Shown one piece after another: positions 9,583-18,982 of a DNA stretch of 64,000 nt (its first letter is position 1; every line of letters begins with the position of its first letter). A program made the position numbers and the translations under genes. The notes under the pieces were generated by a model that was given only the letters and a program-made list of their open reading frames with translations, did no database searches and was not told the origin of the DNA. This DNA is from a bacterium (GTDB lineage: Bacteria > Bacteroidota > Bacteroidia > Flavobacteriales_D > Crocinitomicaceae), in contig JANSYQ010000001.1 of NCBI GenBank assembly GCA_024742305.1, positions 186,001 to 250,000 on the forward strand. Direction: 5' to 3'.

Positions 9583-10679
9583 CAGACCAATCTTTCCTGA
9601 GCCAAAATAATTCCATTCGCTTTAATTCGAATGCTATACGTTCCGGAGCGTAAATTGAGGTTCTTAAAAGTTTCCAATTCACTATTTAAGTTGCGTTCAT
9701 CCACGATTTTACCGTCCAAGGAACATATAGAAACTGTGCAAGGAACATCATTCTTTTCGTATTCGATTGTAAATTCACCTGCTGTTGGGTTCGGGTAAAT
9801 GTTTAGTGCCGTCTTGAAGCTAAGCTCAGAAGTCCCCAATGTGAATCCTGAAATTAACCGAAGTTTTCCGGTATTGTATTCAGAAACGTAAATACTGTCC
9901 ATGGTTGCATTCACATATACACCATTAGGTGTAGTAAACTGGGCGCTATCAAGACTACCATCGGTGCCGCCAAAAGTACTGCCAGCATATATATTTACTT
10001 CCTCAGATATTGGGTCAATGGAGTACACTTTCTGTCCGTTAAAAGCCGTTGCAAGCATCCGATCACCAGCATTTGCTATAAAGCCCAAACGACCCGAGCC
10101 TGGTAATTGAGTAACAAAAATAACGGTATCTGATTCTACTCTGAAAATCTTACGATCATCAAAATTAGCGACATAAAGCTCTCCTAGACAATACTCCAAA
10201 CCAACCGGTCCGTTCAATTCTCCTCCAGCATGAAAATCAAATACGAATCCGTCAGGAGAGAGCTTTTTTAACTCACTAACACTTCCATACGTTGTAAATA
10301 TCATGGTATCACTAGCAATATCTTTGATAATTCCTGAAGGATTCGTTACCGTAATCGTATCCAGCGGACTTCCTAAGGCATCATATACGTAAATTCTGCT
10401 TCCTATATTATCGCATACATACAGCTCGCCTGAACTATTGAAAGCAAGCCCGTTGGGCGTGTTTAAACCACTAACAAATGTTGTAACAGTTCCCGAAGGA
10501 GTTCTTTTAAATACTGCATCTCCCGAGTAGTCAGCACAATAAAGATTACCGGAGGCATCTTCGATAATATCGTCGGTAAAAGGGGTTGCACTGTTATCTA
10601 CGAGGGTGGAAACAGTCGTCTGCCCAAAGCTGAATAGCACAAAAAGGAAAAGTGAAATTGTGGTAATTGTAGTTTTCAT
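9576..10679 (-). CDS. T9SS-exported NHL/SMP-30-type beta-propeller protein
   Basis: The 367-residue protein begins with a signal peptide (residues 1-19, ending in SFGQ). The middle (about 25-280) consists of repeated propeller blades with motifs such as GNLYCADYSGD, GLAFNSSGELYVCDN and GVYVNATMDSIYVSEYN, typical of NHL or SMP-30/gluconolactonase-like propellers. The last 80 or so residues start with IYPNPTAGEF and form a type A sorting domain of the type IX secretion system, ending in an aromatic/basic tail. So it should cross the inner membrane by Sec and the outer membrane by T9SS and end up on the cell surface or outside. The ligand is unknown. Its 3' end overlaps the helicase gene tail by 7 bases on the opposite strand. 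Confidence 0.85.
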   Translation of the reverse strand: MKTTITTISLFLFVLFSFGQTTVSTLVDNSATPFTDDIIEDASGNLYCADYSGDAVFKRTPSGTVTTFVSGLNTPNGLAFNSSGELYVCDNIGSRIYVYDALGSPLDTITVTNPSGIIKDIASDTMIFTTYGSVSELKKLSPDGFVFDFHAGGELNGPVGLEYCLGELYVANFDDRKIFRVESDTVIFVTQLPGSGRLGFIANAGDRMLATAFNGQKVYSIDPISEEVNIYAGSTFGGTDGSLDSAQFTTPNGVYVNATMDSIYVSEYNTGKLRLISGFTLGTSELSFKTALNIYPNPTAGEFTIEYEKNDVPCTVSICSLDGKIVDERNLNSELETFKNLNLRSGTYSIRIKANGIILAQERLVCY

Positions 10680-10762
10680 AAAGTTTCGTTTACCGCAAAA
10701 CTATGCTACTTGTAAGCGGTACTTAAACTCACGCAATCAATTTAATGAAAGTATATACATAT

Positions 10763-11872
10763 CTATTCCGTCAAAGCCATCAGCGCGAAGCTTACCAACC
10801 AATGTCCGCCTTCGTAATTTCCATCGGTAAGATCGGGCAATGAATGGTTGATGTGTTCGTTAGCTATCGCATTTAAGTAGCTGTATTCGGGATAATCCGT
10901 CGTCAATCCTTTTAGGCACCAAGCTCGACTGAAATTTAATCCATCCAAGTGAACCAAATGCCCATCTTCTCTGTCTGTAACAATACCGGGGTCCAACTCA
11001 AAACTTGGTGTAACAAGTTTCGGTAAAAAGGTCGTTAACCACGACCGAAACTCATCTTTATCCAACACACGGCGCATGAGATCCGCTTCTTCCAAACAAG
11101 GAGATAAAAAATCGTAGCCGCTCGGTTCCCATGAAAGTGGACAGTCACGATCGCTTTGGTAGTATTCCCTAGCTCGTTTTGATACAAGTTCGAGGAGCTC
11201 ATTGTTTCCTACTGCATTGGCATAGTCGTACACCATGCAAAGTGCAAATGCCGTATTTGTATGCGTTCCAACCCGAATGGGATAGTTCAATTTTGGCAGG
11301 AAGGTTTCCACTTTCTCTACGATCAAGTCGGTTAAGGGTTGTAAATTTTGCTCCAGTTCTCTTGCCGTTGGATCATCCCAGCGATGTAGTTCTTCTGAAA
11401 GTTTCAAAAGCCATGCCCATCCGTACATACGCTCAAATCCCTGACTGTGTGGATGATCAAAATACGCCAATTCTCCTGCAATATTTTCAGGGGTGATGTG
11501 ATCTTGCAGTCCGGCGATCATTGCATCTCGCTGTTTGATGTTTGGAAAAGTACGCAGCAATCGCACCAGCGACCAATGTCCATGTACTGATGAATGCCAG
11601 TCAAAGCAACCGTAAAATGCCGGGTGCAGCGATTCGGGAGAACGCAAATCATGATTTCCCGCAATTACCTGATTGAGCTTGTTCGGATATTCTTGATTGA
11701 TGCACGTTAGAGGTAACTGCACGAGTTCCTCCGCTTGCTCTTGCGTTAATTTCAATAGAACAACAGCCTGCTGTGTCAATTGGTTTCGCTTCAGTTCATT
11801 TTTCTGTTCCTCCTTTTGATAATCACAAGAAATCAATGTCAAAATCAATAGGAGCCAAGCTCCATTTTTCAT
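10763..11872 (-). CDS. DUF2891-family lipoprotein
   Basis: Residues 1-16 form a lipoprotein signal with the lipobox at LISC16, so the mature protein should be a membrane-anchored periplasmic lipoprotein. The rest (about residues 40-365) matches DUF2891 by the HPAFYGCFDWHSSVHGHW segment, the repeated Trp/His-rich helices (GWAWLLKLSEEL, CPLSWEPSGYDFLSPCLEEADLM) and the Gly-His-Trp near the C-terminus. The helical repeats with conserved Trp, His and Asp recall alpha/alpha-barrel sugar-active proteins, but no activity is established. The gene lies alone between two unrelated genes. Confidence 0.85.
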   Translation of the reverse strand: MKNGAWLLLILTLISCDYQKEEQKNELKRNQLTQQAVVLLKLTQEQAEELVQLPLTCINQEYPNKLNQVIAGNHDLRSPESLHPAFYGCFDWHSSVHGHWSLVRLLRTFPNIKQRDAMIAGLQDHITPENIAGELAYFDHPHSQGFERMYGWAWLLKLSEELHRWDDPTARELEQNLQPLTDLIVEKVETFLPKLNYPIRVGTHTNTAFALCMVYDYANAVGNNELLELVSKRAREYYQSDRDCPLSWEPSGYDFLSPCLEEADLMRRVLDKDEFRSWLTTFLPKLVTPSFELDPGIVTDREDGHLVHLDGLNFSRAWCLKGLTTDYPEYSYLNAIANEHINHSLPDLTDGNYEGGHWLVSFALMALTE

Positions 11873-11940
11873 ATATTAAAGATAGCATTTCTCAGTTGTG
11901 GCAAACTATTTGTTTATCATTGAGAAGAAAATGAACTGTT

Positions 11941-12516
11941 ATGAAAAAATTATCCTACATACTTTCCCTTTTGTTGCTTGCTTTTGCGCTCCAAGCGTGC
12001 AAAACGAGCGAGGAGGTTGTTGATGTTAAAGAAACGGTTAACGAGGCGCCCGCGGAGGGAACGGATATCACTCAGGAGGAAGTTCCTGTTGCATCCGACA
12101 GTACTGCAGACCGAAGTGTTTTTGCCAGTATTGAGCGAACGCCTTGCTTTGGTAGATGTCCAACCTACAAAATGACCATTTACTCTGATGGATTCGTTGA
12201 GTTTAATGGAATTCGCGATGTGGATATGATTGGCAAGTACACCACTACCATCACTCAAGGGCAAATGAATGCGATTTTGAAGAAAGCCGAGGAAATCGAG
12301 TTTTTCACTTTTGAAGATGAATACGACGACGGAATGATTACCGATTTACCATCGACTACGACGACGGTTCTAGGCCACGATGGACAACTCAAATCAGTCA
12401 TGCGCCGACATGGCTATCCGAAGCGAATTCTAACTTTGGAGCAATTGTTTGATGACTTGATGACCAGTGAGCGTTGGACATCTGAAAGCGGAGAAATCTA
12501 CCCGCCTGAACGCTAG
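11941..12516 (+). CDS. DUF6438-family lipoprotein
   Basis: The 191-residue protein has a lipoprotein signal peptide with the lipobox ending in LQAC20. A low-complexity acidic linker follows up to about residue 60. The domain at about 62-185 contains RTPCFGRCPTYKMTIYSDG, the hallmark of DUF6438, with two Cys that may pair in the periplasm. Function is unknown; proteins of this family are frequent small lipoproteins in Bacteroidota. The gene starts 68 bases from the divergent DUF2891 gene, so the two share an upstream region, and it is followed 43 bases later by a small membrane protein gene in the same direction. Confidence 0.8.
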   Translation: MKKLSYILSLLLLAFALQACKTSEEVVDVKETVNEAPAEGTDITQEEVPVASDSTADRSVFASIERTPCFGRCPTYKMTIYSDGFVEFNGIRDVDMIGKYTTTITQGQMNAILKKAEEIEFFTFEDEYDDGMITDLPSTTTTVLGHDGQLKSVMRRHGYPKRILTLEQLFDDLMTSERWTSESGEIYPPER

Positions 12517-12533
12517 TAGTAGCTGAAATTCTG

Positions 12534-12541
12534 TATCTTCG
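12534..12541 (+). promoter_or_regulatory. Possible -7 element (TATCTTCG) for the small membrane protein gene
   Basis: TATCTTCG fits the Bacteroidota housekeeping -7 pattern TAnnTTTG with one substitution and ends 18 bases before the ATG at 12560. No clear -33 TTTG is seen at the expected distance, so the call is tentative. Confidence 0.35.
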
Positions 12542-12559
12542 GGTGAAAACCTTAGCACT

Positions 12560-12910
12560 ATGAAAGTTCTTGGCGTACTCGGAGTCATTGCCGGCGTTAT
12601 TGCGGCATCTGTAGCCCTTCATCTACATTTTATTTACGCAAAAGCCGTTGATTTACTAGAAAAGGAAGTCACTGCAAACATTGATGAAAAAGGTTTGGAG
12701 TACCTCCAATCGGATGAATACCGAGAAATGTTCGAATTAATTGATTACAAGACAGATTACGGCATTATTGTCATGCTTCTTGGTGTAGTTGCCGTTCTCA
12801 TTTCCATTTACCCAGCGGTGAAGAAATTCAAAATTGCTTGGGTTGGTGTGGCATTCGGCTTATTGAGTTTCGTTATTGGCGCTGCTTACGGAACGCACAT
12901 GTTTTCTTGA
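12560..12910 (+). CDS. Small three-helix membrane protein, unknown
   Basis: The 116-residue protein has three predicted membrane helices (about residues 3-27, 67-87 and 92-112) separated by a charged 40-residue segment after the first helix. I do not recognise a family. The start ATG is preceded by a plausible -7 element. It is followed by the convergent polA gene; a pair of direct repeats lies in the gap. It could be cotranscribed with the DUF6438 lipoprotein gene 43 bases upstream. Confidence 0.65.
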   Translation: MKVLGVLGVIAGVIAASVALHLHFIYAKAVDLLEKEVTANIDEKGLEYLQSDEYREMFELIDYKTDYGIIVMLLGVVAVLISIYPAVKKFKIAWVGVAFGLLSFVIGAAYGTHMFS

Positions 12911-12980
12911 ATTCAGCAAGAAGTTAATAAGCCATTGTTTTTTCGCGAAACTCATGATTTACAAACCTGAAACAAACTAT

Positions 12981-13033
12981 TTGTAACAAAGTCAGGGTAA
13001 AAATTGATTTATTTTGTAACAAAGTCAGGGTAA
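12981..13033. repeat. Two tandem 20-base repeats with a palindromic core
   Basis: The same 20 bases (ttgtaacaaagtcagggtaa) occur at 12981-13000 and 13014-13033, a period of 33 bases. Each copy sits in a small palindrome, TTTGT-A-ACAAA. The location is between convergent genes, so these are unlikely to be promoter operators for either neighbour. Confidence 0.75.
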
Positions 13034-13084
13034 TTTGGTGTTTTTGAGAATATAAGAACCTACACGCATGATTTATTCAACACG

Positions 13085-15892
13085 CTAATGCGCATCCAGC
13101 CAGTTATCGGCAACTTCCATTTCCACTACCATTGGAACGGCAATACTAACCGCTGACTCCATTTCTCGCTTCACGAGTTTCTGTAGTTGATCGACCTCGT
13201 CTTTATGAACATCGAATACCAATTCATCATGTACCTGAAGTAGCATCTTAGATTTCATATTGGCCTCGCGCATCGCTTTGTCCACTTGAATCATGGCCAT
13301 TTTGATGATGTCTGCGGCAGAACCTTGAATGGGTGCATTAATCGCATTTCTTTCTGCAAAACCTCGTACAACTGCATTGGCTGAATTAATGTCTTTCAAA
13401 TAACGACGGCGCTTCATTATCGTTTCCACGTATCCTTTTTCACGCGCGTTTTTTACAGCATTGTCCATGTAATCCTTGATGGTGGAATACTGCGCGAAGT
13501 ATGCGTCGATAATACTTTTTGCCTCAGTTCTAGAAATGCCCAAATTTTGCGATAGTCCAAATGCGGATTGACCGTAAATGATTCCAAAGTTGACCGCTTT
13601 TGCAGAACTTCGTTGATCTCTCGTGACCTCATCAATGGCTACATGAAACACTTTGGATGCCGTTGCTGCGTGAATATCTTGTCCACTTTTAAACGCTTCA
13701 ATCATGTTCGGATCTTCACTGAGTGCGGCAATAATTCGTAGCTCAATCTGAGAGTAATCGGCCGCCATCAAACGGTAGTCTTCTCCTCTTGAAATGAATG
13801 ATTTTCTTATTTCACGCCCTTTTTCTGAACGAATCGGAATGTTTTGAAGGTTTGGATTTGTAGAACTCAAACGACCCGTATTGGCAACGGTTTGCATGTA
13901 ATTCGTATGAATTCTTCCGTCTTTCGGATCACGAAGAGCTGGTAAAGGATCTACATACGTGTTTTTCAGTTTACGCAACTGGCGGTAATCCAAAATCATT
14001 TGAATGATCGGGTGTTTGTGCTTCAGTTTTTGAAGTACATCCTCCCCGGTTTTGTATTGACCTGTCTTCGTTTTCTTTGCTTTCGTATCAATTTGCATAT
14101 CATCGAACAAAACCTCACCCAATTGGCGGGGCGAATCTATGTTGAAGTCCTTACCTGCTTCTTTTTTAATGCTTTCATCAAGGCGCACCAAGTCCGTTTC
14201 TAGCTCAGCCGAATAACGTTGTAGTCCTTCTGCATCAATAGAAATTCCTTCCTGCTCCATGGATTTTAACACCGATACTAGTGGCATTTCCATCTTATAG
14301 AACAAGTCTTTGAGGTGTTCTTTTTGAATTTCCGGCTCGAAAAGTTCCTTCAATTGCCAAGTTATATCAGCATCTTCACACGCGTAATCCGAAACCTCCT
14401 GTGGCTCCAAATCGGCCATGCTTTTTTGATTTTTCCCTTTCTTCCCAATCAACGTTTCAATGGAAACCGGTTGGTACTTCAAATAGTACTCTGAAAGGAA
14501 ATCCATGCTTTGTTTGGAGTCCGGGTTGATCAAGTAATGCGCAATCATCGTGTCGAACATCGGACCCGAAACTTCGACGTCATAACGATTGATCACTTTG
14601 ATATCGTACTTGATGTTATGCGCCACTTTTTCAATTTCCTTCGATTCGAAAAACGGCTTGAATTCGTTTACGATGGATTTCGCTTCTTCAAAATCCTTCG
14701 GAGTTGCCACGTAGAAAGCCTCGCGTGCCTTCCAGGAGAAAGACATGCCGACAATATTCGCATGTAAGGGCTCCAAGCTGTCGGTTTCCGTATCAAAACA
14801 CACCGATTTCTGCGCCATGATCAAATCCAATAATTCCTTTCGTTCCTCGGGCTTTGTAATCAGATGATAACTCGGTTTTTCGGTAGCAATGGTTTTGTAT
14901 TCTGACGTTTCCTCAGGTGCTTGCTCTTCCACAAGGCTTTGTGTTCCGAACAAATCCATTTGTCCATCTTCAGTCGCCGACTTAGTAGCAGTAACCACAA
15001 TTTCTTCGCCCAATACACGTCGAGCGAGGTTGCGGAATTCCAGCTCCGTGAAAACTTCCTTGATTTTCTCCTCATCCGGATCTTCTGCTACCAAAGCATC
15101 TTCGTCAAGCTCAACGGGTACATCGGTAATTATTGTTGCCAGCGATTTAGACATCAATCCTTGCTGAGCGAAAGTTTCTACATTTTCTTTTTGTTTTCCT
15201 TTAAGCTGGTCAGAATTCTCAATAATCCCTTCTACAGAACCGAATTGCTTCAAAAGTTTGGCTGCCGTTTTCGGTCCAATTCCGGGAATTCCAGGAATAT
15301 TATCTGCGGCATCACCCTGTAAGCCAAGAATGTCAATCACTTGTTCAACCCGTTCAATATCAAACTTTTCGCACACCTCTTTTGGTCCCCAAATTTCTGC
15401 GGGATTCCCACCTCTTCCTGGGCGGAACATCAGTGATTTTTCCGTCACTAGCTGACCAAAATCTTTATCGGGCGTCATCATGTAGGTAGTAAAGCCTCTT
15501 GGTTCTGCCAGTTTTGCCAAAGTTCCAATCGTATCATCCGCTTCATATCCCTCCACCTCAATGATAGGAATGTTGAATGCGCGAATAATTTTCTTAATCG
15601 GCTCGATATTCGACAAAATTCCTTCCGGTGTTTCATCGCGATTCGCTTTGTACTCAGAAAATTCCTCCTTTCTTACAGTTGAGCCACCCGGAGGATCAAA
15701 AACTACTGCAATATGCGTGGGTTTTTCCTTGTTGAGGATATCGATCAACGAATTGGTAAAACCAAAGGCCGCAGACGTATTCAGACCTTGCGAGTTAATT
15801 CGTGGATTCTTCACAAAGGCAAAATACGATCGGAAAATAATCGCATAAGCATCAATCAAAAAGAGTTTTTTTTCGTGTACTTCACTAACCAT
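13085..15892 (-). CDS. polA: DNA polymerase I
   Basis: The 935-residue length and domain order fit full-length Pol I: an N-terminal 5'-3' exonuclease/flap nuclease (about 1-300, with VVFDPPG, EADD and GIGPKTA motifs), a 3'-5' exonuclease (starting with FDTETDSLEP near residue 363, so the DEDD metal site looks intact), and an A-family polymerase domain with DYSQIELR near residue 711 and QVHDELVFD near 884. It fills gaps and removes RNA primers during replication and repair. The gene is monocistronic and divergent from the glycosyl-hydrolase-like gene, with a 184-base shared upstream region. Confidence 0.97.
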   Translation of the reverse strand: MVSEVHEKKLFLIDAYAIIFRSYFAFVKNPRINSQGLNTSAAFGFTNSLIDILNKEKPTHIAVVFDPPGGSTVRKEEFSEYKANRDETPEGILSNIEPIKKIIRAFNIPIIEVEGYEADDTIGTLAKLAEPRGFTTYMMTPDKDFGQLVTEKSLMFRPGRGGNPAEIWGPKEVCEKFDIERVEQVIDILGLQGDAADNIPGIPGIGPKTAAKLLKQFGSVEGIIENSDQLKGKQKENVETFAQQGLMSKSLATIITDVPVELDEDALVAEDPDEEKIKEVFTELEFRNLARRVLGEEIVVTATKSATEDGQMDLFGTQSLVEEQAPEETSEYKTIATEKPSYHLITKPEERKELLDLIMAQKSVCFDTETDSLEPLHANIVGMSFSWKAREAFYVATPKDFEEAKSIVNEFKPFFESKEIEKVAHNIKYDIKVINRYDVEVSGPMFDTMIAHYLINPDSKQSMDFLSEYYLKYQPVSIETLIGKKGKNQKSMADLEPQEVSDYACEDADITWQLKELFEPEIQKEHLKDLFYKMEMPLVSVLKSMEQEGISIDAEGLQRYSAELETDLVRLDESIKKEAGKDFNIDSPRQLGEVLFDDMQIDTKAKKTKTGQYKTGEDVLQKLKHKHPIIQMILDYRQLRKLKNTYVDPLPALRDPKDGRIHTNYMQTVANTGRLSSTNPNLQNIPIRSEKGREIRKSFISRGEDYRLMAADYSQIELRIIAALSEDPNMIEAFKSGQDIHAATASKVFHVAIDEVTRDQRSSAKAVNFGIIYGQSAFGLSQNLGISRTEAKSIIDAYFAQYSTIKDYMDNAVKNAREKGYVETIMKRRRYLKDINSANAVVRGFAERNAINAPIQGSAADIIKMAMIQVDKAMREANMKSKMLLQVHDELVFDVHKDEVDQLQKLVKREMESAVSIAVPMVVEMEVADNWLDAH

Positions 15893-16008
15893 TCTTGCGC
15901 TATTTGTTCAACTGTTTGACGCTCCGACTATTGTTTCTATTTCATTCTATCGAAATCGAAAAGAGCATGACTGTCAATAGGTTCATTAAATTTTCACCCT
16001 AATAATAC

Positions 16009-16016
16009 TATTTTTG
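16009..16016 (+). promoter_or_regulatory. Possible -7 element (TATTTTTG) upstream of the glycosyl-hydrolase-like gene
   Basis: TATTTTTG matches TAnnTTTG exactly and lies 60 bases before the chosen ATG at 16077. The match supports that ATG over the longer frame opening at 16014, because the longer version would start within the promoter element. Confidence 0.45.
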
Positions 16017-16076
16017 CCCCGGTCTTCGTTGCAGATTTTCGGATTTTTAGCGTTGTCCGAAATCAAAAACAACACT

Positions 16077-18146
16077 ATGCGCTCAGGGATGTTTTTCCTG
16101 TTTCTTTTCACCGCCAGTTTCCTTTATGGGCAGTCCAACGTGATTGACGTGTCGGAGCAAGTAATCATGCCCAAATCTTACGTAATCGCACGCGCCTCCT
16201 CAAGCATTAAAATCGATGGAAAAGCAGATAAGGCATGGGACCTAGCACCGTTTTCGGATAAATTCATTGATATCGAAGGGGAAAAGCCGGTCAAGTTTGA
16301 TACACGTTTTAAAATGTTGTGGGACGATACCTATTTGTATGTCTACGCTGAATTGGAAGAGCCGCATGTTTGGGGAGATATTACCGAACGTGACGCAATT
16401 ATCTATTTCAACAATGATTTTGAGGTGTTCATTAACTCTTCTGAGGCAACCGAAGCTTATGGTGAGATTGAAATCAATGCGCTAAACACCGTTTGGGACC
16501 TACTGTTGAACAAACCTTATCGCGCTGGCGGATACGCGAATTTCCACTGGGACATGAACGAGATGAAAACGGCTGTTAAAGTCGATGGAACCTTGAACAA
16601 GTCGAAAGATATTGATAGCGGATGGAGCGTTGAAATGGCCATTCCTTTGAAGCCATTGATTGAATTGAAAAACGACCGCCGAAAGCCTATACAAGAAGGC
16701 GATCAATGGCGCATGAACTTTTCGCGCGTTCAATGGGAACACGAGATCGTTAACGGTAAATACCAGCGGAAAAAAGTGGATGGAGAACTGCTTTCGGAAC
16801 ACAATTGGGTTTGGACCGAGCAATGCGCAATAAATATGCACAAGCCCGAAAACTGGGGAATCGTTCAATTCACGGAATCAACCGATCCGAATCAAGAAGT
16901 TAGGCAGGATGCAGATTTTTTACTGAAGCAGTCATTGTTTGCTTTGTACGAAAAAGTCCGGTATAAAAAACTCACTTTTTTCAATGAAATGAGTGTCGGA
17001 CAAGAGCGTCAGTTAAAAGTGAAGTACGGAAATGATTCCTTCGCCTTGGTGAATGCCTTCAAAACGAACAGCGGATATGAATTTACCGTGGACGGCGAAA
17101 ACAGTCGATACGTCATCGATCATTTTGGTCGATTGTCTACCCAAAAACTCCCTGAAAAAACATTTACGATCGCTACCTGGGCGCACGGTGCACAACAAAT
17201 GGACTCAACGCTGTGGAGGGCAAAGTTGAATCACTACGATTCCTTGGGAATTTCAGAGATTTTGGTGGGCGGGAGTCCTGAATTTTTGCAGGAATTAGTC
17301 AAAATGGCGCAAGTTCATGACATTCGCGTTCATGCATGGATGTGGACATTAAATCGTCCGAATGATTCCACTGCCATGCAACATCCTGAGTGGTATGCTG
17401 TAAATCGGGCGGGAAAAAACTCCCTGGAATACCGCGCCTATGTGGATTATTACCAATGGTTGAGTCCTTTTCACCCTGAGGCGCGTGAATACATCAAAAA
17501 CAACGTGCGCCAATTGATGAAAGTAGAAGGATTAGCTTCTATCCACTTGGATTACGTGCGTTACGTGGATGTAATTTTAGGAGCCAACCTTCAACCGAAA
17601 TACAACTTGGTTCAGGACCACGAAATGCCGGAATACGATTATGGGTACCACCCAATCGCTCGAAAACAGTACAAACAGTTGTTTGGCATTGATCCCATGG
17701 AGTTAGAGCACCCGGAACTTAGTACCGAATGGCGCCAGTTCCGATTGAATGCCATTACCACGCTAGTAAACGAAATCGCGGAAGAAGTGCATGCGGAAAA
17801 TCAACACTTGTCCGCGGCTGTTTTTCCATTTCCGGAAATGTCTCGACAGATGGTGCGTCAAGCATGGGACGATTGGAACTTGGACTACGTTTTCCCGATG
17901 ATTTACCACAATTTCTACCGCGAGAGTATCCCATGGATTGGCTTTGCAACTGAGCAAGGGCTCCGCGACGTCGACTATCAGCTGTATACAGGCTTGTACA
18001 TGCCCGGGTTTGAGAATACAGAGGACTTCGAGAAGGCCATTCAGTTGGCGAAAGTTAAAGGCGCTAGTGGCGTTTGTCTGTTTACGGTGGACGGGATGAA
18101 GGATTCATTTGAAACCGTACTTCTAGACATGAGCGATGAAAAGTAG
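16077..18146 (+). CDS. CBM9-like domain plus family-10-like glycosyl hydrolase, exported
   Basis: I chose the ATG at 16077 because it opens directly into a signal peptide (FFLFLFTASFLYGQ); the upstream in-frame start has no such sense. The mature protein (about 670 residues) has a CBM9-like carbohydrate-binding domain first (about residues 40-270: IKIDGKADKAWDLAPFSDKF, the hallmark of the CBM9_1 group) and then a TIM-barrel-like domain (about 365-680) of the GHL10/DUF187-like type, with VHAWMWTLNRP, SIHLDYVRYVD and DYVFPMIYHNFY motifs. The Asp in HLDYVRY is a candidate catalytic residue. It probably acts on an extracellular or periplasmic polysaccharide or peptidoglycan glycan. No sugar transporter or SusC/D pair is adjacent, so it is not part of a polysaccharide utilisation locus here. 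Confidence 0.85.
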   Translation: MRSGMFFLFLFTASFLYGQSNVIDVSEQVIMPKSYVIARASSSIKIDGKADKAWDLAPFSDKFIDIEGEKPVKFDTRFKMLWDDTYLYVYAELEEPHVWGDITERDAIIYFNNDFEVFINSSEATEAYGEIEINALNTVWDLLLNKPYRAGGYANFHWDMNEMKTAVKVDGTLNKSKDIDSGWSVEMAIPLKPLIELKNDRRKPIQEGDQWRMNFSRVQWEHEIVNGKYQRKKVDGELLSEHNWVWTEQCAINMHKPENWGIVQFTESTDPNQEVRQDADFLLKQSLFALYEKVRYKKLTFFNEMSVGQERQLKVKYGNDSFALVNAFKTNSGYEFTVDGENSRYVIDHFGRLSTQKLPEKTFTIATWAHGAQQMDSTLWRAKLNHYDSLGISEILVGGSPEFLQELVKMAQVHDIRVHAWMWTLNRPNDSTAMQHPEWYAVNRAGKNSLEYRAYVDYYQWLSPFHPEAREYIKNNVRQLMKVEGLASIHLDYVRYVDVILGANLQPKYNLVQDHEMPEYDYGYHPIARKQYKQLFGIDPMELEHPELSTEWRQFRLNAITTLVNEIAEEVHAENQHLSAAVFPFPEMSRQMVRQAWDDWNLDYVFPMIYHNFYRESIPWIGFATEQGLRDVDYQLYTGLYMPGFENTEDFEKAIQLAKVKGASGVCLFTVDGMKDSFETVLLDMSDEK

Positions 18147-18174
18147 ATCGTAATTAATTTACGATGCATGAGGT

Positions 18175-18182
18175 TACCTTTG
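18175..18182 (+). promoter_or_regulatory. Possible -7 element (TACCTTTG) for the response regulator gene
   Basis: TACCTTTG matches the Bacteroidota -7 consensus. It would give a 5' leader of about 90 bases before the ATG at 18279. No convincing -33 element is visible. Confidence 0.4.
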
Positions 18183-18278
18183 AATTGAATTTCGCACCGT
18201 AACAATCACAAAAAATGTTAGGGTGGTGACGATTGCCTCAATTTAATCGTTATTCGTATGTAACCACTATTCTGAACT

Positions 18279-18935
18279 ATGATTCGCTTAGCTATTGCTG
18301 ATGACCACCAACTTGTGCGCGATGGACTGCGCATGTTTCTCTCTAAACTGCCTCATTTAAAAATTGTTGCAGAAGCCTCAAATGGACAAGAACTCCTCAC
18401 TCAGATGAGTGAAACCGAAGTTGATGTTGCTATAATTGACATTAATATGCCCGTGATGGACGGGAAGAAGACCATGGAACGCATCCGGCAATCGTTTCGC
18501 TCTACAGTGAAAATCATTTTTTTAAGCTATAACAACGGTCTTCATTTCGTGCGAAAGTACATGTTGCTTGGAGCCAGCGCTTTTCTCGGGAAGACAAGTG
18601 CTATCCCCGTATTAATTGAAGCCATTGAGCAGGTACATGCGGGTCATTTATATTTTGAATCGCACGTTCCTGAGGAATTGATCATTGAAATCAGCACGAG
18701 TATAGAAGTAGACTACACTCCAATTCTAGGAGAAACTTTATCTCGGCGAGAGGCAGAGGTGGTCGGCTTGCTTTGTCAGGGGTATTCCTGTCCTCAAATT
18801 GCCGATTGTTTGTTTATCAGCAAACGAACCGTAGAACGACACAAAGCAAACATTTTTACCAAATTTGGCGTAGACAACTTCGCTCAAATGATGGTAAAGG
18901 CAATTATTCATGGGTATTATGATTTGCCTATATAG
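18279..18935 (+). CDS. NarL/FixJ-type response regulator, orphan
   Basis: The 218-residue protein has a receiver domain (about 1-120) with the acidic pair D8-D9, phosphoacceptor D54 in IIDINMPVMDG, switch Ser83 and Lys105, all intact. The C-terminal LuxR-type HTH (about 152-210) begins LSRREAEVVGLL and has the recognition segment SKRTVERHKANIFTKFG. It should bind DNA when phosphorylated. No histidine kinase is adjacent, so the cognate kinase is elsewhere or the gene answers a hybrid kinase. It is convergent with the GyrB-like gene downstream, 47 bases away. Confidence 0.93.
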   Translation: MIRLAIADDHQLVRDGLRMFLSKLPHLKIVAEASNGQELLTQMSETEVDVAIIDINMPVMDGKKTMERIRQSFRSTVKIIFLSYNNGLHFVRKYMLLGASAFLGKTSAIPVLIEAIEQVHAGHLYFESHVPEELIIEISTSIEVDYTPILGETLSRREAEVVGLLCQGYSCPQIADCLFISKRTVERHKANIFTKFGVDNFAQMMVKAIIHGYYDLPI

Positions 18936-18982
18936 ATTAAAGAAGAATGACAAAAAACTCAAAGCAAAAAGATGTAAAAACA

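Noticed and set aside
18143-18165. Hairpin ATCGTAA/TTACGAT after the glycosyl-hydrolase-like gene as a terminator
   Set aside because: The stem is AT-rich and short and has no following T-tract, so termination is not supported.
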